Below are positions 25,868 through 37,999 of a stretch of DNA of 64,000 nucleotides, piece by piece. A program made the translations under genes and the position numbers. The notes under the pieces are model-generated. The model was not told the DNA's origin. It saw only the letters and a program-made list of their open reading frames with translations, and searched no databases. The DNA is from Strongylocentrotus purpuratus. Taxonomy: Eukaryota; Echinodermata; Echinoidea; Camarodonta; Strongylocentrotidae. The stretch spans positions 4,886,447 through 4,950,446 of the forward strand of contig NW_022145613.1 in NCBI RefSeq assembly GCF_000002235.5, read 5' to 3'. The stretch's first letter is position 1, and every line of letters starts with the position of its first letter.

Positions 25868-26257
25868 TTAAAGATAATCTTGAGTTCTGGTAAAAAAAGA
25901 AAATGAATTCTCACAGAATCTAAAGAAACTTACACTGAATGTTCAAGATTACAAATAAATGTCATGTGCCAAACAATTTTGGAAGAAAATGTATACTGGC
26001 TGAGTAATGAGCATAGAAAGATAAGGAAATCAGGGTAGTACTAGCCCCGACACCATGCGTGTTGTCCGATATACATCTTTCTGTGTAAGTGATTGTTACT
26101 TTACCAAGACTCTGCCACATTTATGATGATTTTGATGACTCCAAAACCTTGCATTACACACCATTACTTACATGCTATATGATCAACTTTTCTGATCCAT
26201 TCCACACCTTTTCTTTCACAATGCAATCACATTACCAGAACTCAAGTTTATCTTTAA
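25868..26257. mobile_element. TTAAAGATAAA-family MITE
   Basis: Both TIRs are present (TTAAAGATAATCTTGAGTTC and CTCAAGTTTATCTTTAA), with an interior like 34181-34566. It lies about 110 bases from the SINE at 25438-25760. Confidence 0.75.
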
Positions 26258-27597
26258 GGAGATGCAACCTTCCTGTAAATCATTTCAAACCCTTGAAAAT
26301 CCATCACACTAAAATGTTGACAGATTTAATTAGCTAAAAAAACCTTGCAATGAATGCTGGTACCGAGGGTTCCCAGTAATTTAGTTCACAACTCTTTTTG
26401 ACAGATAATTGTTCTTCCGGAGATGAATATATGAGGGTGAACTTTAACAGGTAATAGTAATAAAGAAAATAACCTCATTAAAAAAAACTTTAAAAATACT
26501 TTAGCATAAAATATTTTGTTTACAATTTGAGGTCAATTTTAGAATTTAGAACAATCATTGCAATCAAACTGGGCCTTCAAACAGCTAATGAGCTTTTTTT
26601 CTTTAGGACACATTCTTGAACAAACAAAAGATCTTGATTAGGATTTTGCTTTCTTCTTTAATAGAGACAATACTTGTCTCTGGTATAATTATATTGAATG
26701 TATATGTTTTAAATGGATTTGTATCTTGTGGGTATTTCAGCAAATTCCATACTTTAAACCATGAGTAAATCAAAACATGACTGAGTTTAGTTTGCTAACT
26801 CATATAAATGACTATGAATCAAATCAAATCAAATCAAATTTTGAGGGCTATTCTCCACAATTATCTCAAGGAAAATATGATTTAACTTCCCATTCCTACA
26901 CTGATAATTTATGATACATACAGTAGTAATGATATTAGATCTTAAATTTTCATAAGTGCACAATTTTAGGACTAAAGTCAGAGGATGATTATCATCAAAC
27001 AAATTATTCTTGAAATAGTATTTGGGGCAATTTTTTTCCAAACACATATACTGCCTGTAATTACTCTCAAATACACTCAGCACAAAACTAAATCCCTGAT
27101 ATGAATGAAAAATCTGTCCTTATTTCATTTCATTGAGAAGGCACTGAACTACAGGGAAATGTTGAGTTTAGCATTTTCAAATATCTGATATGAATGACAT
27201 TTTCCAAGGCAGAAGAAATCTTGTGCAAAACAGCTATAATAATAAGAGGGAAATAAATACATGTATACAAGCTAAGCAAGAGAAATACATGTAAATGTGG
27301 GAAACTTCAAAGAGAAACTGTGGTGAAGGAACACTGATATATATATATATATATACAAAATTAATGTGAAAAATATTTAGTTATGAATCAGCGATGCAAA
27401 AGAGCTCCTTTAAAATTTAACACTACAATGATTAGAGTGTACTAACTTTAAAAGAAAACCTTGAATGAGAAAACTCTATCTACTTTGGCAAGAAGTCTGT
27501 TAACTCCCATCTCATGGCCACATCAAAGGTTGAATCCTAATAATTGGATCAACTGCTCACATCCCTTATCAAGGACTACTATTAAACTAGATGAAAT

Positions 27598-27847
27598 TTA
27601 AGAGAAGGTTGAGCTATGGGGGGAGGTGACAACAAACTTGTGAGCGTTATTATTGGTATTATGCAAGTGTGGAAGAACATCAGAGATAGTAACAGCTTAA
27701 AAATGAGGCCCAACTTCTATGCCACATGTTTGTTAACATCTTTCTGTGTACAGTGCTTGTTACTTTACCAAGATTGGGCCAAATTTCTTACCATTTTGCA
27801 GTACACACTGTTTCTTTCACATGACCAGAACTCAACTTTATCTTTAA
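27598..27847. mobile_element. TTAAAGATAAA-family MITE, second subfamily, internally deleted
   Basis: It has the same left half as 18304-18696 and the family right end, but is about 140 bases shorter because of internal loss around the ACCATTTTGCAGTACACAC junction. Confidence 0.65.
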
Positions 27848-27940
27848 AGTCTTGCACATCAATTTAGCCTCTTTATTTTTAACCAAACGACGGAAGCACA
27901 TTAGGGGTACTAATCCATATGGAGGAAAGCAAACACATGA

Positions 27941-28226
27941 TATAGAGTGGTGAAGTGTGACGTCATCAAAAATCTATTTTTAGAATTTCTCAATTTTTTC
28001 TTTATATTCCGAAAGAACATCAAAACTAATGTCCAAATATCGAAAACCAATTGAATATGTTGAGAATTGGCTGAGATATGACCATCTGAATGAATATATG
28101 TCCTATGGGAACTCAGTGTTATATGCTCTGGCTCCTAACCATTAGGAGCCAGAGCATATAACACTGAGTTCCTATGAAGAGTATATTTAATAGATTTTTA
28201 TGACGTCACAGCTTCGGTACTCTATA
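27941..28226. mobile_element. 286-bp MITE with CRE octamers in both termini
   Basis: TIRs of about 36 bp start TATAGAGTGGTGAAGTGTGA on the left and match the reverse complement of the right end. A perfect TGACGTCA octamer lies in each TIR (27958-27965 and 28201-28208). TATA at the outer edge is compatible with a TA target as used by Tc1/mariner elements. A separate perfect hairpin lies inside (28108-28172). No coding potential. Confidence 0.78.
28108..28172. repeat. Perfect 31-bp hairpin with 3-base loop
   Basis: Arms 28108-28138 and 28142-28172 are exact reverse complements, beginning GGAACTCAGTGTTATATGCT, with the loop CCA. It is nested inside the MITE at 27941-28226. A transcript would form a pre-miRNA-sized stem. 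Confidence 0.9.
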
Positions 28227-28851
28227 ACAGCTGTAAATTCATGTATCATAAATTCAGGGTGGGGAGAGGAAGGGTGGGGAGAGGAAGGGGAGGGGGGGTT
28301 GTCCCAAGGGCATCTCAAGAATCGTGCCAACTATGTACTAGAAATTCTGTGAGAATATCTAGGGACAGACACAACAACAACACAAAGAAGCCAAGGCCAT
28401 CATTAAAATGTGTTCTAATGTGAAAATAGAGACAGAGTCTGCAGACGTGTGCAAACATGAAGGTGGGAGGGGGGCCATGGGGGTGATGAAGGTGTGTCCT
28501 GTGGGAAACCACACACTAGCCTCCGTTAATCACATGTGACATTAGTAATCCATCACTTCCTAAAGTGACATCATCTGAACATTAAGCATTCATTGAACAG
28601 GGATGCAGAAGGGATTATCATAATATTTACCAACATTAATAATGCACAGTGCACAGTGTCAGTGGAAACTTGAAGGAGTAAAACAGTAAATTTCCAGATG
28701 TTTTCTGACTTTGGGACACAAATAATTGAGAAGGAGACAAACCTGAAAAACTTAATTTACTACGATGCTATCATCAAGTTTCTTCTATACTACCTGTAAT
28801 TTCCTTTACAAGCTTAGAGCCTGAATTGATGAAGATGCTTTAAATCTACAT

Positions 28852-30096
28852 TAGGCGCATTTATACTGTCAAATACCTCATTTTGAAAAGTCGCGATGTT
28901 TCGCGCAGCCGTTTACACTTGTGCGGAAACATCACCGACTGAAAAGCTCAGTGATGTTTTGGCGTGTTTCAGTTGGTAATGCGCATGCGCGGCACTCCGA
29001 TGCAAACACTTTCCTCTTTCTATCTTTTCTTGTTATTCTTTGTTTTTCCTTCTATCACCTTCTCTTATGTTATTCTTTATCACTTCCTTCTATCACTTTC
29101 TCTTTCTGTGTTTCCTTATGTTATTCTTTATTTCTTCCTTTTATCACCTTCTCTTATGTTATTCTTTGTTTTTTAATCATTATATCACTTTCTCTTTCTG
29201 TCTTTCCTTATGTTATTCTTTGTTTCTTCCTTCTTTCACCTTCTCTTATGTTATTCTTTGTTTTTTATCATTCTATCACTCCCTCTTTCTGTGTTTCCTT
29301 ATGTTATTCTTTGTTTCTTCCTTCTATCACCTTCTCTTATGTTATTCTTTGTTTTTTTATCATTCTATCAATCCCTCTTTCTGTGTTTCCTTATGTTATT
29401 CTTTGTTTCTTCCTTCTATCACCTTCTCTTTCTGTCTTTCCTTATGTTATTCTTTGTTTCTTCCTTCTATCACCTTCGCTTTCTGTCCTTCCTTATGTTA
29501 TTCTTCGTTTCTTCCTTCTATCACCTTGTCTTATGTTATTCTTTGTTTCTTCCTTATATCACTTTCTCTTTCTGTCTTTCCTTATGTTATTCTTTATTTC
29601 TTCCTTTTATCACTTTCCTTATGTTATTCTTTATTTCTTCCTTCTATCACTTTCTCTTTCTGTCTTTCCTTATGTTATTCTTTATTTCTTCCTTCTATCA
29701 CTTTCTCTTCCTGTCTTTCCTTATGTTATTCTTTGTTTCTTCCTTCTATTACTTTCTCTTTCTGTCTATCCTTATGTTATTCTTAGTTTCTTCCTTCTGT
29801 CACCTTCTCTTATGTTATTCTTTGTATTAATCGTTCTATCATTGTCTTCAAAAGGACGACATCTAGCCCCGCTCCTCAAGTCACTTTACCTAACATCGCG
29901 ATGTTACAACTGCGAGCGTTTATACTTGCCAAACACGCCAAAACACGCCAAAACACGCCAAAAGATCACACTTCGTTTTGGAATGTTTGGGGCTTGGCGT
30001 TTCTGCCGGTAAAGCGTAGTTGCCCTTGGTAACATCGCGGCCAGGCTCCGGTTTGGCATTTTTTGGCGTGTTTGGAAGACAGTGTAAATGCCCCTA
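28852..30096. mobile_element. 1.25 kb TIR element filled by a minisatellite
   Basis: The outer ends TAGGCGCATTTATACTGTC and its near reverse complement GACAGTGTAAATGCCCCTA form TIRs. Just inside are GC-rich blocks with AAACACGCC motifs (three in a row at about 29930-29960). The centre is the pyrimidine minisatellite at 29010-29850. No transposase is present, so it is non-autonomous. Target duplication not clear. Confidence 0.65.
29010..29850. repeat. Pyrimidine minisatellite, about 50-bp unit
   Basis: Units of the form TTCTTCCTTCTATCAC, TTTCTCTTTCTGTCTTTCC, TTATGTTATTCTTTG repeat about 17 times with shorter variants that drop one block. The units contain no stop codon in any forward frame, producing overlapping frames of 363, 248 and 206 codons. 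All encode Phe/Leu/Ser-rich repeats with no domain; I regard none as a gene. Confidence 0.88.
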
Positions 30097-30530
30097 TTAT
30101 GGTATAAATCACTGATTATCTCTCAGCACCCCCAAAACAGAAAAACAAACATCTTTTAGTTGAACTTGTTTTCCTGATTTGTTGGCTGCCTATATTGGTG
30201 ATAAGAACATGGTGTATATTTAATCACCTGTTTAAATTAAGGCCTCAGGGTCTGTATGTTATAGGTGGAAAAACGAACGGTGAAGTGTGAGAAAGTGATG
30301 TCTTGATTGCACAGTTTTCTCTGCTCCTCCCCCCACTAGTTGTTGAAATTGTTCCTCTCTATCAGTTTTATTCACTTCAATAATGCATTCTCCCTCCTCT
30401 GACTCATGATAGCATGATGAGGCCACTCACCAAGGAATATCATGACTTCAAGTTTCCTACATTTTTTGCAATGTTTGAGAAAGAATTTTGACAATCTCCT
30501 CATTGCCTAACAAAGCACCTTTGAAGTGAA

Positions 30531-30575
30531 ATGCGAACTTGCCACTCTCAACCCAGGTGAAGTAAGTGGGTACCG
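30531..30575 (+). mobile_element. SINE core fragment
   Basis: TTGCCACTCTCAACCCAGG followed by a GTGGGTACC block matches the core of the SINEs at 63255-63447 and 9703-9970. No tRNA head or tail is present. It abuts another repeat that begins near 30575. Confidence 0.5.
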
Positions 30576-30874
30576 TAACCTTGATAGCGAAAATCAGACT
30601 AAAACACGGGTGAAAGTTTGAATGAAATCGGACAAAAAATGAAAAAGTTATTGGTATGGGCTCTTCAAATTGACTGAATCGCTGTCTCTATAATGCAGTG
30701 GCGGACCATTTCTTGTTTGTTCCAACACCCAAAATGACTAAAATTTCATTAAAATCTTCTTCTTCTTTTTAATGTTTGACTCAGGATGACCTTTTCATTT
30801 TATAGGCCCTGCAATGCTATACTCTCCATATATAATATATTTGAGTACCGGTAGTGCCCCAAGGGTGAAAGCAC

Positions 30875-31145
30875 TTCGGAAGTTTGGATAAAAACAGAAA
30901 TTAGTGATATTTTTGTACACAATAAACAAAGGGAGTTCTTCGTCACTACGTCACAATCCACTGACAAAATTGCCAATTTGAGATTCACATCTTGCTGTAG
31001 TGATCTTGTATTTCAAACATTCATAATTTTCTCATTACTGCTCTGGTTTCTTTTAAACTCTCGCCGTTCTGTATTTCTCTGATTTTTCTGCCTTCATGCA
31101 AACTTAAACTTATACAAGGTTTGGATTGCCCTTTAAAAGGACTTT
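30875..31145 (-). mobile_element. AAAGGGCAATCC-family repeat, minus orientation
   Basis: Read on the minus strand, AAAGGGCAATCCAAACC starts a repeat that includes GAGATCACTA-like words, AATTGGCAATTTTGTCAGTG and GATTGTGACGTAGTGACG. It matches 60152-60365 in order. Confidence 0.55.
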
Positions 31146-31754
31146 ACCAATGTTTGCACTTAATGAAGACAAACAGTATATGTCTTGGTTATCTTGGGCA
31201 AAAACATCTTTCATCAGTATTAAATCTACTAACTGAAACGAATTAGTATTCTATCACATTTTGTTTTTACAGGTGTATTGTTCTAATTTCTTATATTGTT
31301 AGAGTGTTGAACTTAAACGTAATAAAGGCAATATTGAATTGTAAGGAATCTTCAAAGATATTCCATTTTGTACCATAATATCAGCTCAGCTTTAACGTCC
31401 CCAACAATATAAAGAAATACAAATATTGTAAACTTAAATCTCATTACATGTAAATGACTAAATATTACTGTCTGTGCTTTAAATTTTCCTCTACACTTGC
31501 CACAGACAGACTTGAACAAAGAAAGCAAAGGAAAGGCAAAGGAAAAGCCAAGGAAGGAAGATTTGTAAAAAAAAAAAACCTGATGTAAAATATTTCCCCC
31601 TTGGGATACTAAATCATCAGACACCTAAATTGCAAGTTCATGTTTAATTCATACAATGTAATGTGAGAGAGGCTAGGAAACAGGAGACGACATTTGACCA
31701 TGGCGCTAAGAGGAGGAAACACGTAGGCCTACATTGTCTGACTTTAAGATCAGG

Positions 31755-32046
31755 TGGGTGTCTCACAAAGATTTTAAGTCGAACTTAACTCTAAGTTGGA
31801 CTTAAATATTATGGAGGGCCATTTGTAGCCTTATTATGAAATATAGTCAAAATAAAAGATTCAAGTATTTTAGACTTTTCATAAATCCACATCAAGAACA
31901 TGAAATCTTTCTTGATAACAGAAAATATGGATGATTTGAATCAACATTTTATGCCTTTTAAAATAAATTTACAGAACATTTTGAAGGATGCTAATGGCTT
32001 TCCATAATTGTTAAGTTCAACTTAGGATCTTTGAGAAACATCCCCC
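31755..32046. mobile_element. GGGTGTTTCACAAAG-family MITE, copy 1
   Basis: The left end TGGGTGTCTCACAAAGATTT and the reverse complement of the right end (GGGGGATGTTTCTCAAAGAT) form TIRs that continue into TAAGTT(C/G)AACTTA motifs. The interior matches 37368-37680 along its length. Confidence 0.72.
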
Positions 32047-33551
32047 AGAGAATGTACTGCCTGCAGAGGACCAGAAGGGTGTTAACTATGTGTACCGGGA
32101 TGTGAGTTAACACTCTTCTGGCTCTCAGCAGATGATATGAAAGGGTAAGGGTTAGATGCAGGTGGATGGATTGTTGAAAAAGCAAATTTTCTCTAAATTC
32201 CCAAGAAATGTACCTCAACCCATTAGATATGACACCTTCTAAATCCCATCTGCCACTATACATTTCATATATCCAACCGTGTTATAATTGTATAGGCAAG
32301 GAGCAAAGAGTTATGAAATATTACATTTCTAAACTCTTTCAATCAAATTAATGATGACTGGACAGACTGGTCCTGTATAACACTGGTATCATCAATCAAT
32401 CAATGATCACTTGGTTGCTAATATCAGCTAGATATGAAAAAGAAGCATACAACTGTCTTTGGTTCAGTAGGCTTGGATTGCAATATTATCAGTATAATAC
32501 TATGTGAGTTTGATAGAATTTGTATTGAGAAACCTATTTTTAGCCACAATAAGGAATTGCAAAGTTGCAAAACCTTAACACCTAATCTCTTAATGGAATT
32601 CTTGGGTTATTGAAATCGGCTAATAGCATACAGTGTATCTCTAGTACAGATCAGTAACATAAACTTGAATGAATATCCAAACGTTTTCTGTCAAAATCAG
32701 AAAATTAGTCCATTTCCCAGTGACAATCATTAGAAGCGAAGATATTCAAACACAATATGTCTGATCACTTTTGTTCATCAAATTGAAACATGCAAATATT
32801 TCTTCATGAGCATATTCATCAACAGTTCAAAAACAGGATTCACACCCAAAAAAATAAATCATATACATGCTCAACAAAGACTGAATATTTTAACTTTGAT
32901 TCAACACACCATCTTCTCCCTTCTCGTTAGCAAAACAGACTATTGAATTACACTGTAGACTGGCTATCAGTTCCTCCCGCACCCAGAGAGTAACTGAGTT
33001 ACCTCAATGATTACCCCACAAATTTGAGGTTGTGATTCACATACCAACTTACAATTATGAAAAGTTCTGCATGTTCTATTCTCCTTTCTAATTCCTCCTT
33101 TCTCCCACCCTCTACCAATCCAGCTGTTGTAATATCTTTACCATTTTTTCTATAAGACCTTATTTATCAATTCTTAAAGCTCTCATAACTTAGTGATCCA
33201 TTTCTTATCTCACCCCTTCCAAAGGAGGACCAACGCCATCATTTGTTGATTTCCTTTCTCCTACCCAATATAGATTTATCAACAACCATTTTTACAGAAT
33301 ATCCTCTATTTTACTTCCATCATACTTTCATCAATTTTTCATCAATTAAAGCATATCTAAGTAACACATTCTCAACTAATCTTATCCTTTCTCACAGAGG
33401 GCCAGTGCTATCATTGGCATCTTCATGCTGTATTCTCTTTTCACACACCCAATACAGTTGTCATTTTAATAACCATTATCTAAAAAATCTATCCATTGAT
33501 GAAGAATCATCCCTTCTCCTATTTTCCATCAACCACAGCTCTCCTAACTTC

Positions 33552-33874
33552 AGGCCTGTCCTCATCAGCTCGTGTTTGCCAAATAACCTGATATTTTAAC
33601 TATCCCGATCGCAAATTATCCAGCTAATTTGTGTCCTCATCAGCCCGCAGTTGCGATTAGTGGGATATTTGGTTGAGAAAATATCCTGAGAAATATTGGT
33701 CTTGTTTCCAAAATATCGTGCTATTTGGGAAATAGCAGGCTAATTTGCTCCGTCCGAGCTAGTTTGTGATAAGCATATCGATCCGGTGAAGACGCAATTT
33801 CGAGCTTCGGGATAATATTCCGAGTCTGAAATTAGCGGGATATTTGGCAAACTCGAGCTGATGAAGCCAGGCCT
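33552..33874. mobile_element. AGGCCTGTC-family TIR element, copy 1
   Basis: The left end AGGCCTGTCCTCATCAGCTC and the right end (reverse complement AGGCCTGGCTTCATCAGCTC) form TIRs that continue through GTTTGCCAAATA. Inner copies of TCCTCATCAGC and GCGGGATATTTGG repeat within. Same family as 41095-41487. Confidence 0.75.
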
Positions 33875-34180
33875 TTAGTGACCCGTTCTTATCTTATCCC
33901 ATCCCAAGGAGGGCCAGTACCATCATCTGGTGGTAATTTCCCTCCATCTCTGCATCATTAGTATGAAGATGACTCCATCCCTCCTAAACTTAATTGCTGC
34001 GAGTGATTTAGACCAATAAGCTGCCTATCGCAAAGTAGGGTTTTGACCTCCGCTTTATCGCGCCTCGGGTATTTGTGGTAATTGTCCATTGCCGCCTGGC
34101 TACCTCCGTTCCGCTTCTTTAAATTAGGTTTCTTAGAAGGTCTATAAAAGAGAGGATGCTTCTGAGACACTGGAAGACTG

Positions 34181-34566
34181 TTAAAGATAAACTTGAGTTC
34201 TGGTAAAAAAAAGAAAATGAATTCTCTCAGAATCAAACAAAACTTACATTGAATGTTCAAGATTACAATTAAATGTCATTCGCCAAACAATTTTGGTAGA
34301 AAATGTATACTGGCTGAGTAATGAGCTTAGAAAGATAAGAAAATCAAGGTAAGTAGGCCTAGCACCATTTGTGTAGTCCTTCTGTTTACAGTGCTTGTAA
34401 CTTTACCAAGACTGGGTTAAATTTATTATGATTTTCATGACTCCAGAACCTTGCAGTACATGTACACACCAGTACTTACATGCTACATGATCAACATTTT
34501 CTGATCCATTCCACATCTTTTCTTTCACAATGCAATCACATGACCAGAACTCAACTTTATCTTTAA
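34181..34566. mobile_element. TTAAAGATAAA-family MITE, reference copy
   Basis: TIRs of about 24 bp: TTAAAGATAAACTTGAGTTC at the left and the reverse complement ending CTCAACTTTATCTTTAA at the right. The interior includes TGTATACTGGCTGAGTAATG and TTCTTTCACAATGCAATCAC, shared by the copies at 25868-26257, 35841-36222 and, in part, 18304-18696 and 27598-27847. Non-coding; superfamily not assigned. Confidence 0.75.
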
Positions 34567-35840
34567 CCTCCCTCACAGCTTCAAACAAGAAGGAAGATAC
34601 ATTTCAAAAGATTTTAAACTTGAACTGTAAAAACATTGTAGTTTTATCAAATGTTTAATCAACTCAACTAAAAAATAGACAAAAGAGATATATATGTAAG
34701 TATTTACTTATTGATAAATTTGTTAATTAATGATGATTAATTGCTGGTGTTCCATTGCAGTTGTATGTCATGAGATAAGGGGAATTGAGTAGTGAATTGA
34801 CTTTTTTTTTTAAAGAAAAAAAATTGCTACTTAGGACCCGATTATCCTCATATGATAATAGATGCATCAACAATTTCATCCCAAAGCCATTTTCTTTTCT
34901 CCCATCCCAGGTTCTTCTCTTGACCCTTTTTCTCATCCTCCAGCTTCAGCAAGTATGCTTATTTGATAAACTATTTGAAGAACATTCCCACATTTTGAGT
35001 GGTTGATTGCCCAGGGATATACTTATATACTGTGAATGCTCTAATACCTTTGAGAGAAAAAAATGTTTGAGAAATGGAAGAAATCATTTTTCATACATTC
35101 CTTTCCAACAAAAGCCAGTATGAATAATTTAGGTATTAACATCTTTTTAAGCCTAATCCTCCTTCGATTTCTACACATTTAGCATACATGTTAATCATGT
35201 TCCCCTGCTTTTAAGCTCTTAAAAAATTAACAGCCTACCTGCCTTGATTTAAAAAAGTCTACGAATGAGCTTTATGCCCAAAATCTTAAGTTATTCAATC
35301 ACATTCAATGTTAATGATATTAAGCTGAAAGCATAACCGACGCTTTACTTGATACACATATGACGATGTCTTCATGTACATAACCTAGAAAGATTATTCT
35401 GAGCATCCATAGTGTCCAATTTTAAAGAGAGATTTCTCATTTCATCTTAGAGTCTTTGAGTCTAGTCAAATCCTTCAGATGAGAAGTGTTTGTGAAGAGC
35501 TTTCAAATTGCTAGTATCTATTGACCTTTTGCAAGTGTATTGCTAAGTGTGCCCAGCAAAAGGGCGTGCGACATTCAAAAGGACTTTCTCAGGGTAATTC
35601 TTAGTACGCTATCAGGTATATGGTGTATAAACCAACAGTTTCCTGCTAAGAACCTTCTATTCAAAGCATAAATCTGGTATCACATGAATCCTAAAGTAGT
35701 AGTCAGGAAATGAGCGATAGCGAGAGGGGGGCGAGGGGGGAAAGAGAGATAGAGCATGCAATTCCATGAATAGGGAACGAGATATAGAGGCAGGAAATTT
35801 ACACAAGATAGTAAAACAAACAAAAAATATTGATTGAGCA

Positions 35841-36222
35841 TTAAAGATAAACTCGAGTTCTAGTAAAAAAAGAAAATGAATTCTCACAGAATCAAACGAA
35901 ACTTACACTGAATGTTCAAGATTACAAATAAATTTCATGTGCAAACAATTTTGGAAGAAAATGTATACTGGCTGAGTAATGAGCATTGAAAGATAAGGAA
36001 GTCAAGGTAAGCTAGCCCCGAAACCATTTGTGTAGTCCCATGTACATCTTTCTGTGTACAGTGCTGTATACTTTACCAAGACTGGGCCAAATTTATTATG
36101 ATTTTGATGACTCCAGAACCTTGCAGTGCACACCAATACTAACATGCTACATGATCAACTTTTTCTGATCCATTCCACATCTTTTCTTTCACAATGCAAT
36201 AGCATTACCATAACTCATCTGG
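35841..36222. mobile_element. TTAAAGATAAA-family MITE, right end decayed
   Basis: The left TIR and the interior match 34181-34566 closely. The right end stops at CATTACCATAACTCATCTGG without the terminal TATCTTTAA. Confidence 0.7.
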
Positions 36223-37035
36223 AGTCATCTTTTACTCAAAGACACTTTTAGAGTTACTCTTTTTTTAAAGAATTATACTGATTTTTCCGGATGTAAGAAG
36301 AAAATAAAAATGGTAATTTTCATCTCGCATAGCTTTTTTTGGCCAAATAGTGGTAATTACTCATGAAAATAGCTGTTAAGGACTAAATCAGACTTATTAA
36401 ATGTACATCCATCTTATACAACCAATTTGGAAGTCTTGTACATGTAGTTTAAGTTTGCAGGAATATATTTTAAATATTCCAACATACAGGGTATGTATCA
36501 GTATAGGAGAAATATCCTTCATTCAAATAGTTTCTGCATACTTTTCATAAATGACTGTAAAAAACTATGTAGCTTGAAAGGAAAGAACAGTTTCATCACT
36601 CCATCTTGGTTGAAATGAACATCTTTGTTAGATATGAAAAGGTTATTTTCTACTTTCCAATCTGTCCACCTTCTTCTCCCTTTATTGATATGTTTAAAGC
36701 CTGTCTGCACTAATTTGTCCAGGAGGGATTAGACTAGATTAGACCTCTCTGTATGGTCACTGATACATGATTATCTCATCAAATCAGCTCTCAATTAACA
36801 TAAGAAAAGGGGGATCATGGGGGACCAATGGTCACCGATTAGGCATTGTTTGCTATATAGAGGGCCGAAGTAGCTACATGTACATGTACAACTAGTGCAG
36901 TGGGGCTTTAAAGTTGAGGTTACTATGGCAAAGCTCTTGTTAATTTGTCCTTTGTTTTGTTTTTTTCGAATCAAACTATTGTGTTAACCTCAATGGATAT
37001 ACAATTTGTGTAAAAGCTTGTATACTGTTCATCAT

Positions 37036-37066
37036 AACAACAACAACAACAACAACAACACAAAAA

Positions 37067-37107
<41 letters not shown>
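37036..37107. repeat. (CAA)n followed by a T36 run
   Basis: About eight CAA units, a short spacer, then 36 consecutive T from 37072. Confidence 0.9.
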
Positions 37108-37110
<3 letters not shown>

Positions 37111-37367
37111 AAAGAATTGCTATTTTTCCTAAAGATTTCATCATTCCTGTTACCTTTAACCAATACAAATGAAGGCTTCATGTAATAATTCACTTACAAA
37201 CTATGTACATAGTTATGGGTCTGGCTACCTTCCCAGCTCATTGCCAAGTCCTTACAGTTTATTGAGCATAGAAGCAACTGAATGACATGAGGTTTTATAG
37301 GAATGCTTACCGAGAGAAGTCTAGTACCCCTTTCACATTCACTGTCAAAAAGCTTCTTGAAAGTCGA

Positions 37368-37680
37368 GGGGGGTGTTTCACAAAGATCCTAAGTCAAACT
37401 TAACTCTAAGTTGGACTTAAAAATTATGGAGAGCCATTGGTAGCCTTAAAATGAAATATATTCAAAAGCAAAAATTCAGTATTTTAGACTTTTTTATAAA
37501 TTCCACATCAAGAACATGAAATCCCCTTGATAATAGAAAATATGAATGATTTGAATCAACATTTTATGCCTTAAAAATAAAATTTTACAAAATATTTTCA
37601 TAGATGATAACGGCTTTCCATAAATTTTACGTCCAACTTAGAGATAAGTTCAATTTAGGATCTTTGTGAAAACACCCCCC
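37368..37680. mobile_element. GGGTGTTTCACAAAG-family MITE, copy 2
   Basis: Same family as 31755-32046, with TIRs starting GGGGGGTGTTTCACAAAGAT. The right end runs into a C homopolymer (to 37694), which has expanded from the terminal CCCCC of the element. Confidence 0.72.
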
Positions 37681-37999
37681 CCCCCCCCCCCCCCAGAATA
37701 GGACTCCAAAGCTTATACAATAGGTATCAGCATCACTTTGATATGTACAGGCTTCTCGACAGGCTTAAACGGGAGGGAGTCCGCAAGAGTCCGCATCAAG
37801 TCCGCACCAAGTCGGCACAGAATCCAAACCAGGTGTTGATTTTTAATGATATAAATAATGTTGATGTAGATTGAGATGCAATGTAAACATGTATGTGTAT
37901 GACCTTGTGGATGAGCTATGTTTTCTGAAAGGATAGTCATTACAAAGAAATAACAAATCAGAAAGCATGACCATAATTAGGCATAGGCATTGCCTTTTA

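Noticed and set aside
28921..30012. 363-codon forward open frame
   Set aside because: Almost all of it is a stop-free pyrimidine minisatellite, open in all three forward frames, inside a TIR element.
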